A stretch of 57,160 nt of DNA from Pilatotrama ljubarskyi (Eukaryota > Basidiomycota > Agaricomycetes > Polyporales > Polyporaceae), in assembly GCA_022385805.1 (NCBI GenBank), contig MU277691.1:1-57160 (forward strand), given 5' to 3'. The notes beneath the pieces were generated by a model. It saw only the letters and a list, made by a program, of their open reading frames with translations, made no database searches and was not told where the DNA came from. Made by a program: the position numbers and the translations under genes. Positions 35,146-43,773 of the stretch are shown here, piece after piece; within the stretch, counting starts at the first letter, position 1; every line of letters starts with the position of its first letter.

Positions 35146-36010
35146 TTACGAGACTACGAACTTTTTGCCTTCGCCGAGATATAGCTTTTCGCGAGGGTAG
35201 TCAGGTCCGGATCGCCTTACTTTGAGCCAGCGTGCACCGTCCCGGATCTGGATAATTTTCACTGAAGGGTTGAGAGCCAGGTTCTCGAGTACGGGGTGTC
35301 TGCGAAGAGAGTTAACCGTCTTTGTAGCCATGCTAACGTATTCCAAGGCAGGCAAGTTCTTCAAGGGGGGCCATAATGGCTCCCAAAAGGTGAATTCAGG
35401 ACTGGTATCAATCCGTTTCTAAATACATCACCACTGCGATTAGCTACGCGTCGAACTCGGCTGAATAGGTACAGACCAAGTGAGTCCAACTGGAAAGGGC
35501 GGTTCCGACGGCGGCGTGCAAAGATAGAGCATTCTGCGTGTTGTCATGTCGGCCTGGGGTGGCGTCCATCAGGAGCTTGGACGGGTTGATTCTCTGCAAG
35601 GCGCGTTTGAGCCCAGCGGAAGAATCGTCGAGGGAGATATCGAATCCCATAAACAAGGTCACGATCCCTGGCGCAGCTCCGAGGACTTGGTTAAAGCGAT
35701 TTCCGTAGCCGCCCTCGATGCGCAGACGACGGAGATAGCGAGCTCGCTTGACACCTCTTGCATTCGCCTTCCCCAGCGAGCGAGCGAAACCGGCAACCTG
35801 CTTTCCCGTGCGCAGGATGGCAGACTCGAACAGCCAAGGATCGCCAAGGTCGTGCCATCGTCTCGAGACCAGTAGGACGTCCGAGGTGTGAGTACGAGGA
35901 CTACCTGCGAATGTGGACGGGGTGCGCCAGGATTCGAATGTCACTTCAGGTATGATGAGTGTGTGCTGCAATATGACTTCAAGGACCTCGTCCGGTACGT
36001 CTTCGGTCAT
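35146..36010 (-). CDS. F-box-like protein
   Basis: The ATG at 36010 gives MTEDVPDEVLEVILQHTLII, an F-box-like first helix, then DVLLVSRRWHDLGDPWLFES, which is the usual second half of the motif. It continues with RRLRIEGGYGNRFNQVLGAA and a Leu-rich region to about 35475. A short intron leads to the last exon KRIDTSPEFTFWEPLWPPL, LPALEYVSMATKTVNSLRRH and a terminal GEGKKFVVS. It lies only 26 bp upstream of the other F-box gene on the same strand and shares its general layout, so a local duplication is possible, though the two proteins differ much in sequence. Confidence 0.7.
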
Positions 36011-36585
36011 CGCGTGGTTGGCGGCTGGAGTAAGAAGGACTGCTGTGGGTTCAAGTGGAGGAAGAGAAATTCGAGGCGTCGATCAGCCCATTTACACATT
36101 AGGTACCATGGTGACCAGACCAGGCACTTGAAGATTGCGAATATGCACGCGCTCAGCGCTGAGGGGTTGATAAATCCGGATGATCTTGACGAGAACGCGC
36201 CTACATTCCAGGCGGGCGCCGTATCGAGGCGTCATTATTCCCACCTTCGATATTCTTGCAACAGCATCCGATGTTGGTCCACGCATGGACAAGCGTCATC
36301 CGAGCTGCTGCGTTCGCCTTGAGAAGCGAGTTTTATAGAGCAAAATAGAGAAGCAGAGTTCAGCTTCTCTCCACACGACATTCGCACGACACTGCCTTTC
36401 ACACGGTCCACGGGCGTCGATCTCAGGCGCACGAGACAGAGAGCGGGCATCGCGAGCTGTCTGACGGGAACTGAGCGCGTGGGGCCCATTGATCATGAGA
36501 GAGGGAGAACGCGTATGCCGATGCGAGGCGAGCAACATCAACACGACGTCACTGTCCAAGAACACTGATCTTTACGCAGAACCTC
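36011..36585. other. Intergenic region between two minus-strand genes
   Basis: This region holds the promoter of the F-box-like gene. A plus-strand frame crossing 35888-36322 is a shadow of coding sequence and lacks support. No other feature is evident. Confidence 0.35.
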
Positions 36586-38050
36586 TCAGCCGCAGTTCTC
36601 TGGACAGAGCAACCCGTTGACGTCGAAGCTTTCCCATTCTTTCCCACTCATTATCCAACCCTCGAATGGGCCGCCTGGCCCCTTCAGCGCTGCCTTCGCT
36701 TTCTGATATGCCGATGCCTTTTGCTTAGTCTCGTAGTATGTTCCAGACCTGCGAAACGTCAGTGGATACCTTGCGATCGAAGGGCTGTAGCCGAGAACTC
36801 ACGAAACCACAGTGGTGCCGGACACAGCTCTTGCTTCTTCATAGAGCGCACAGAGCGCGAGTTTCGATAGGATAGGTCTGCACACAGGATCAAATTTGGG
36901 CCCGCGTCGAACATAATATGGCTACTCACCTAAACTTGGGGTTATCTCGGTGCTTGGGTGAGACACCTCTGCGAAAGCCATTGATTAAGACTTCTCGAGG
37001 GCGAGGAGAATCTGACACCCAGCAGAGCGCTATAATCGCTGAGTAACATTTAAGCCGAGTGAAGGGAGTTTGCTCACAATCGTTACAGCCGGACGTGGCG
37101 GGCGGTTCAGAAGCATAGCGTGAGTGAGTGAAGACCACTGAAGTAAACTCGATCGACGGCTCGTTCAGTCTGTAAGATGCCGGTAGGCCTGTATGGGTGA
37201 CGGCGGATCAACGCAACCCATTCCCATGCACACTCGACAGGGACGACTTGCCCTGAACTGAGCGAAGTCTTGCATACAAAGCTCGTGCACAGTCGGCAGC
37301 TACAGTGTCACGCATCACCGGGGCAACCTCCCCGATGATGATCCTGCCAATATATATCGGTCCTATTAGAGTCGAGGACAGGGCCCCTTGGATTCCGAGG
37401 ACATTCCAGGCTGCGATCTTGTCGCTGCATGACATAGACAGCGTAGGAGGTGAGTCTGCACGCCCCGGCTTGGTGCGCATGACGCCGTATAGAGAATAAT
37501 TGTCACGGCCTCTGGACGTCGCATTCGGAGGCAAGTCCGGGTGCTTCACCGAGTCCTTCAGCGCCGCCATCTCTGCCTCCTGGAAGGAGGCCAAGTAGCG
37601 CGTCGACGCATCTCCGCCTATCGGGCACTATCGGTGAGTTGGATCATGTGCACTGAAAGAAATCTCACATGGAACTGTGGAGATGTACATGTCGAGCTTG
37701 ACGCCTTCGCGAAGAGTGAAGTTGCCATCCGAATGTCTATCGAGCCAGCGCGACGTGTAAGGCACGTTCTCAGAACAGTGCCTTCCGATCTCTTCCAATA
37801 ACCACCGAATGGCTCCACGCCTGGCCAGCACTTCTGCATGACTGTCGTGCAGAGCGTCACCATTCTCGGGCAGACGTGTGGCCGGGAGACACTTTGAGCC
37901 AGTACCCAGAGAGATGAGCTTGAGTTCCTCCGTGGTGCGTAAGATGAAAGCCGCCAAGACGGTGAACTGGCCCTCCGGGGGCTTGAAGTTCAGCTGAGAG
38001 TATTTCGTAACGACATGAGAGGCAACGTCATCCGGAGAGTCGTCCACCAT
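36586..38050 (-). CDS. TAD1: tRNA-specific adenosine deaminase TAD1/ADAT1
   Basis: This enzyme converts adenosine 37 to inosine in eukaryotic tRNA-Ala. The ATG at 38050 begins [20 protein letters not shown]. The catalytic set is complete: [19 protein letters not shown] (zinc His and proton-shuttle Glu), STVPCGDAST (second zinc ligand; its Cys codon is split by an intron) and [20 protein letters not shown] (third ligand). It then continues with [15 protein letters not shown] and, after further introns, [17 protein letters not shown] and [20 protein letters not shown]. It ends [13 protein letters not shown] with TGA at 36586-36588. The order of motifs is that of the ADAR/ADAT1 deaminase domain; no double-stranded RNA-binding domain is present, as expected for ADAT1. 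Confidence 0.93.
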
Positions 38051-38512
38051 GCATGGCAAGTCCGCTTAAGAGCCCTGAAGTCAACAAGTCCGGGAAAGAG
38101 TGAAGACGACAAGCTTGCAACTTGGAACAGTGTGACGCCCTAACCGTGGCGTTCGCGATGTGACACGTCCAGATAGGATCGGGCTTCGGGCGCCTGTGGC
38201 CGGGTTGAACCTTCCCCACCATGACCACTGCCAGCCATGACCGCCGTGCATGCCTGGCATGGTCGGTGCGCAGGTGCGCCTGCGCGTGGGTTCCTCACCG
38301 CAGTACAGTACTCATGACGGGTGGCCCTTGAGGCGTAATGACGTTGCTCCTTCAGACTCTATAAGTATTGAGGTGCCTCCTACATATGATGGGAGAAATC
38401 CTACGCGACAGTTCTTATTGACATCTCTGCGGCCGCGAAGCTCATCTGCAACTCAACTTCCGTCCATACCGCGTCTTGAATCCATCTAGCACACCTGTGC
38501 TTACGTACTGGT
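38051..38512. promoter_or_regulatory. Divergent intergenic region of TAD1 and the CON-6 gene
   Basis: 462 bp between divergent start codons. No TATA box or gene was recognised. Confidence 0.35.
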
Positions 38513-38912
38513 ATGCCCATCTTTGGTCGTCGCAATGAAGGCCGCAAGGCTACCACCCGCCGGACGGGCGGCTTCCGCTCCCGTTTCGGGAGGAAAGATC
38601 CCGATAGGGTCGCTGGCGGTTACAGCAAGTCCTTCGCTCCCATCTTCTGGCCAAGTTGGTTACTGAACTCGTCTCTTCGTGCACAACAGAAGCCGCTCTG
38701 TCCAATCCCAACACGACGCGCGCCGGCAGGAAACGTGCGAAACATGAGTTGAGGGCCATGGTCCGTCCCGTCACAGACGCTGCTTGACGGCAGCAAGTTG
38801 CCTGACCACATCTACCTTGCAGGGTCGAGGAGATGAAGCCCGCGTCCCCCTCATGACCAAGATCAAGCGTGCGCTCGGGATACGCAGCACACCTCGGCGC
38901 GAGAGGTACTAG
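38513..38912 (+). CDS. CON-6-type small hydrophilic protein
   Basis: Exons 38513-38624, 38690-38760 and 38823-38912 give a 90-aa basic protein. After FGRRNEGRKATTRRTGGF it carries the CON-6 block PDRVAGGYKAALSNPNTTRA followed by GRKRAKHELRAM, the signature of the conidiation protein 6 family, stress- or development-linked proteins of unknown molecular role. A basic C-terminus follows (LMTKIKRALGIRSTPRRERY). Intron 1 begins with GCAAGT instead of GT: only this GC-AG intron keeps the GGYKAAL motif, because the Lys codon is completed by the acceptor side. There is one CON-6 block, whereas CON-6 of Neurospora has two. Confidence 0.8.
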
Positions 38913-39388
38913 CAGCGTTCGCGCATGTTACTCACGAACGAGCCCCATGGGCGATCAGGCTGCTCACTGCACGGAGCTTACCTCCCTCTCTTGGCCTCGC
39001 CGGATCCTCCATGATCTTCATGCTGCGGGAGAGAGGTTGCGTCGAATCCCATACTGCTTTGATGAACGATACCCTTCTGCCTTGGACGTACTGTATTATA
39101 TTATAGGTCAGGAATGTCCCCACTCTACTTTGATCAATGTGTGTAAATTCTTTTGACTGCCTCTAGTTGACTACATGAACCTCCAATGTGGCCAACGTAT
39201 GTATAGTACACTGGTCATCATGGTTGGCGGGCATAAGTAGATGGAAACGGTACGAGGCAGGGAGAGCGCAGTCGACTGCTTGGCCAGCAAGCAACAGAGG
39301 CATCATTGTGATGTGGCGGCGGCATAAGAGTTCGGTGCATGGAAGTATAAGGTATGAGCGAGGATACAACAGGTGGAGGTGAGATCGT
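38913..39388. other. Spacer between convergent 3' ends
   Basis: An A/T-rich stretch around 39085-39150 could contain polyadenylation signals. No gene was recognised. Confidence 0.4.
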
Positions 39389-40349
39389 TCAGCTCGAAGA
39401 GAGGACCGGCTGCCACGTTCCCGGGGAGAGCTCCTCAAGGTGGTAGAGGATCACACGATCCCAGGAGACGGGGATCATGTTCGTCTGCGCAGTGCGAGGT
39501 ATGAGCGACGAGGTCCGAGAAACGAGGTTCCGCAGCGGCAGTGAAGGGTCGTGGGTGCTTACCTGCAGGAAGTGCACGCACGCACGCGCAATGCGCCTGG
39601 CGACTGTTTGCAACTCCACTCTCCCGTCGTACGTGTCCACGGGAAGTTCGTAGGTCATGGGGCTGTAGCCCGTCCACTGCAGAAATGACGAGAGTTAGCT
39701 CGTGCTTCCTAGAGACGAGCGCTCAACTGCCGCTGCATACCTTGACCTTGAGGATGATCCGGCCACGCGCATCGGCATTCAGATCGTACACGCTGTAGTC
39801 GTGGTTGTTTGACAGGTGCGCGTCGGACATGGCTTCGCCGAGGGTGATACCACTTCTGAAGCCGCCCTTGCGCTTGAACTTGATCACGACGGAGCTCATC
39901 CGACGGTACCCGTCGAGAGTTGGCCGACCCATACGCGAGAGCGACCGCGACATTGAGTGACGGCGATGACGCACGTAAGGCGCGCCGTAGGCTCGATCGG
40001 CATAGTATGGGTCTCGGACGTCAAGATCGTCGTATGCTGTGGAGGGCTAATTTAGTACACCGTGACGGGATGCGCAAAGTATACCGACCGCGGCCGAATT
40101 GACTGACGGTCCGCTGAGGAGTGTAGACGGGATAGGCAGCCTGAGGATAATTCTACAGATGATAGCGAGTCAGACGAGGTATAGGAGGGATAAAACCATG
40201 CTCACCTCCCCGTAGGCACCGGCATAAATCGGGTCCTGGTACCCGTACTCAGATGGATGAACACCGTAGGCGGGCGCCCCGTGCGACAGCGAGTGCTGGA
40301 GAGGGTAGCCGAACTGGTTGTTGTAACCGTCGTAGGCGGTGTACGCCAT
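39389..40349 (-). CDS. Conserved fungal protein of unknown function
   Basis: The ATG at 40349 begins MAYTAYDGYNNQFGYPLQHS, a Tyr/Gly/Pro-rich region with many Tyr residues continuing AYPVYTPQRTVSQFGRG. After short introns comes a basic part (YVRHRRHSMSRSLSRMGRP) and a folded-looking C-terminal domain: SSVVIKFKRKGGFRSGITLG, DLNADARGRIILKVKWTGYS, MTYELPVDTYDGRVELQTVA, RRIARACVHFLQ and WDRVILYHLEELSPGTWQPV. I recall this C-terminal domain from uncharacterised Agaricomycete proteins (perhaps DUF6741, not certain). No membrane segment or signal peptide. A TATA box lies about 85 bp upstream. Confidence 0.75.
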
Positions 40350-41092
40350 GGCGCGAGAGTCTACGTGGGTTGAGACAGGAGTAGGCGGGGGCGAAGAGGT
40401 GCTGCGGGAGGTCCATCATGCAGCCGCAGGCCTCTTATATGATGCAGGGACAGTGTGGCCCGTACAGGCGTGCGCGATGATCACAATTGCTGAACGCGCA
40501 CTCCTCGAGGTACTCGGGAAAACAAAGCAATGCTGAGTGATGGATGAACCTCTTGCCAGAAACGGGGCTGATGGATTGGCAGGGCCGCTGGTCGAGTTCG
40601 GGGAGCAGCGCTGGCTGAAGCTGCAAATACTGCCCACCCTATGCCCAAGCTACATTGTGGGATCTCTGCAGTATGCGCTCTTGGGCGTTGAGCCGACTCT
40701 GTCAAGGCTTCTACCCCTGACCACTTATTATGAGCGTGATTGTAGGCCCGCGGAGATGCCTGGTGCTCGATAGTTCTCAGGCCGCCAGTGAAGCCGGAGC
40801 CTAGAGAAGTCCCTTCTGGTTCGTAGGGTGCAGACGTCACACCTATGCGTATGGATGAAACTTGATCAGTATGGAAGTGAGATTCAACAAAGAAAATGCT
40901 GAACATGACAACAAAGCCGACCGTGGATTGATTGTTACACCGGTATGTCGACTGATAGCGTGCGAACTGGCCCAACTGCACACGCATACTGCGCACAAGG
41001 ACGTCGGCGAAACACCCGCTCAGCTGCGAAGAACGGTCTGGGTGTAACTCAGGGCGTGCCTTTATTGTCCGACTTATATCAGGCTTGTGAGC
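40350..41092. other. Intergenic region
   Basis: It contains the TATA box of the preceding gene at its left edge and otherwise no recognisable gene. The ATG of the interrupted ORF follows at 41093. Confidence 0.35.
40431..40440 (-). promoter_or_regulatory. TATA box of the gene at 39389-40349
   Basis: ATATAAGAGG on the minus strand, about 82-91 bp upstream of the ATG at 40349. Confidence 0.4.
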
Positions 41093-41404
41093 ATGTCGTC
41101 CAGATACAATGCACGGATGTGGACGAAGGAGACAAACCAAGACGCACAATATTCATGTCACCAACCGCCTTGGGCGTGCAGGTCGGCATTCGCCGACGGT
41201 TTGCCGTGCGACGTCAGTCCCACTGCCAGTACCAGGTCCCACCAATCTCACTGGCATGCGTCTCCTTCCTCCGACTCCATGATGACCCCGCGTGTTCTAC
41301 AGCTTTCTATGACCCTTGAACAAGTAGAAATACCTGGAGGACGTCTGCGCTCGGGACAATCGTTGTGCGTAACAGTCCTGAAGGGCCTAGCTGCGATCCC
41401 GATG

Positions 41405-41412
41405 GCCACAAC
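41405..41412. repeat. Target site duplication, left copy
   Basis: GCCACAAC directly abuts the left terminus of the transposon. The identical 8-mer directly abuts the right terminus at 42431-42438. Eight base pairs is the duplication length of hAT elements. Confidence 0.9.
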
Positions 41413-42430
41413 TAGGGCTCCGCATCGTACGGATACGCTGACGGCGTAATTCGCACGGTACGATACGCCCCGGACGGCTCAGAGGCCGGGCGGATGGGCG
41501 TCAAATTGTACGCCGCACCGCCGTAGTCGTATTACGGCCGTAAATTACGCGTACGGGCGTCGTATCCGGGACTGGGGCAGACGCCAATGGAGAACCAGCA
41601 GTAGACCGCTGTAGTAGAGACTTACAGGTCATCCCGGCCTTGAGCAATCGTAACTCATGTAGAATAGTAATATAGTCGACGTTGTAGTCAGTCCTGTATT
41701 TGCAACGCGGTTTACACCGTTAGGCGCTTAACCAGTTGGAGCGGATGCGCCGGGTGTAGCGCCGAAATTCGCGCAAGTTGGAAGTGTACAAGCCAGGAGT
41801 GTATCACTCGTGTGGGGCGGTTTAAACGGCTTGCAAATACACTCTAATGTCAGAATCAACTGAACCCAGTAGCCCGCCAGGGGTCACATCCCATTTCACT
41901 TGAGTAGGGACCGTCAGCAACTAGCCGTGCCGATGTGTAATATTGTAGCACACAAACCACCCAAAAAGTCAGGACAATACATGCATCATGGAACCTATAG
42001 CAACAATCCTTGCAGATTGGAGCCGAAGTACAGAGTATTGAATTTGATACAGACCTTCAGTTTCCGTCACGGTGGAAGTACTAGGGGGCTTCAAGCTCCA
42101 GAGTTAGGCGCCCGCAGCGCGCCCATCGGGCAGCAGCTTCAACGGCTCGCAAACAGTTCGTGAGTGCCCAATTATGTCATGGTATATCATTCAATGATCA
42201 TCCCAATCCGTTGAATCGAAAAAAGTGCATTCATTACAGACTGGATTTGGTGAAGATGGGTACACGGAACCGGCGTACGTGCGGCTATACGGCGTATAGA
42301 TACGGTTACGCTCACGGCCTGGCCGGAGGGATCCGAGACTTCGCGGGGGCGTGGGAACCGTAAATACGGAGCCGCCGTAACCCAATACGTCCGCGTTACG
42401 CCGTAAATTCCGCTACGATGCGGAGCCCTA
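41413..42430. mobile_element. Non-autonomous hAT-like transposon (MITE-like), 1018 bp
   Basis: The left end reads TAGGGCTCCGCATCGTA and the right end is its exact reverse complement, a 17-bp perfect terminal inverted repeat. Weaker similarity continues inwards and includes a shared ACGGCGTAA about 30 bp in on both sides. The element is flanked by a perfect 8-bp duplication (GCCACAAC). The ends begin with T/CAGGG, in line with hAT elements. The subterminal 150 bp at each end are rich in TACG and CGTA motifs, which could be transposase-binding sites. The interior has no open frame longer than about 90 codons and no hAT-transposase motif, so it must depend on a transposase elsewhere. An internal inverted repeat pairs TGTATTTGCAA at 41695-41705 with 41831-41841. 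Confidence 0.9.
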
Positions 42431-42438
42431 GCCACAAC
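42431..42438. repeat. Target site duplication, right copy
   Basis: GCCACAAC, identical to 41405-41412 and directly adjoining the right terminus of the element. Confidence 0.9.
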
Positions 42439-42937
42439 CGCCTACCGCAGGACTTCTCGTCTTGTCGGGATACGCAATAGCCTCATGAGCTCGAGGCTCA
42501 CACATCCGAAAGCTTCGTCCTCAGCATACATGCTGCAGTATGATCTTGGAGCCATGCAGTACGCTTCATATCCTTCCCGCATCTCTATTCAGTGCCCTGT
42601 CGCAGCACTCGCTCGTGGTGTCCTTCCGACTGGGATCTTGCCTGGCGTCCCATGCATGGCTACGACAGTGACTGTATGGTGTCAGCCACTTGCTCACACA
42701 TCGCGTTGCCTGTGGAGCATCGGTCTCGTTCGCACTTCGCAGATCATCCGTCCGATAGTCCCCTCTCCGCGGTATGAGAACGTACGGATACGCTCACGTT
42801 CGTCGCGTAGCCCGCGGAATGGCACGGCGGGGCGCCAAGAAGCTAGCAATCTCGAGCACTTGCAGGTGGCCGAATGCGATCTCTACATGCCGCCAACACG
42901 CGTTTTCTCCCCTGTGTCGAAGTGCATTCCATGCTGA

Positions 42938-43297
42938 CGAGCATGGATCGTCCGTCGCTCCAGAGCGCCAGCCTGGGTGGACGAGAGCTTGCCGTGCGTG
43001 AGGCCTTGAGGGATCTTCCCTAGCCCACCGTCCCGCGCAACATCGATTCATCGAAGACAAAATGGATTACTGTGGTGTGAGGTTATACAAGCAAGATGAC
43101 TATAGTATGTACTGCGCGCGTCCCAAGACCGTCTAGGCAACGTATTCTGGCGCTTTTTCAGAAAAACCGTCCAGCCAGACCATACAGAAGGGTGCAGGAT
43201 GAGAAGTGGTAGGGCTACACCTCGACCGTCGGGGTTCGCCGGGCGAAATGCCTCTTGATAGAGTGGAGCGATGCGACCGCCTTGGCAAGGAACGCGT
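42938..43297. other. Intergenic region
   Basis: No gene, repeat or clear signal seen between the interrupted ORF and the small gene on the other strand. Confidence 0.35.
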
Positions 43298-43773
43298 CTA
43301 GACGCTTGGTGATGCGGGAGGACTAGACGTACTGAGCGTCGAGCCTTCGGAAAACGCACGAGCAGGTCTTACCTGAGCCCATAATCCCGTCCTGAAGAAC
43401 CTGCTGTACCCCATGTTCGATATGCCGATGTCGTCAACGGTATCGGGGAATCGGAAGTTAGGATCGATCGAGTACGTCGGGGACGTTGCCTGCGGGGCAT
43501 CAGCGAGGAAAATGGATAAGAGAAGCAAAGTGCACGAACTACGGAATAGTCAGAAAGCGTTGACTCCGAATACGTATCGCGGTCTGTCTCTACGCAAAAC
43601 GATGTATGCTGGTGAATAGTCAGTGTCAGACAGACGCGACGAACAATCATGGGAAGTACCAGATACAACGCGTTGCGTGAGGGCCAGAAATCATACACGT
43701 CATATTCATCGTCCTCGTCGTATCCATGCACGCCAGAAGGGACGCGTCGTAGCTCAGGAACGTATTCGTGCAT
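43298..43773 (-). CDS. Hypothetical small membrane-associated protein
   Basis: The ATG at 43773 begins MHEYVPELRRVPSGVHGYDE and continues with an acidic run and DVYDFWPSRNALYLVLPMIV. A second open stretch (about 43298-43525) encodes a hydrophobic segment LLLLSIFLADAPQAT followed by SIDPNFRFPDTVDDIGISNM and GYSRFFRTGLWAQ. A 35-nt GT-AG intron near 43550 joins the two in frame. No family was recognised, and the splice model is tentative. It stands alone in the gene-poor block. Confidence 0.35.

Larger units (their letters stand above)
41093..42937 (+). pseudogene. ORF of unknown function split by a hAT-like element
   Basis: The left part runs from ATG 41093 (MSSRYNARMWTKET) to 41412, where the transposon starts. 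The right part resumes at 42439, directly after the second copy of the 8-bp duplication, and stays open to a stop at 42935-42937. With the element and one duplication copy removed the two parts are in the same frame and give about 272 codons without a stop. Fragments include MTLEQVEIPGGRLRSGQSLC and LKGLAAIPMATT on the left and ILPGVPCMATTVTVW and SKCIPC on the right. I recognise no family. With the element in place the frame ends at 41447-41449 inside the element, after about 12 foreign codons. Confidence 0.5.

Noticed and set aside
35888..36322. Plus-strand ORF of 144 codons
   Set aside because: It overlaps the 5' part of the F-box-like gene on the other strand and has no domain or splice support; treated as a shadow.
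41093..41412. Arrestin-like N-terminal domain in the interrupted ORF (VEIPGGRLRSGQSLCVTV)
   Set aside because: The resemblance is limited to one strand-like segment, and the rest of the joined frame does not follow the arrestin pattern.
42779..42800. CGTACGGATACGCT, identical to a 14-mer near the left end of the hAT-like element (from 41426)
   Set aside because: No inverted-repeat terminus or duplication accompanies it, and such TACG-rich words recur locally; it is probably coincidence.
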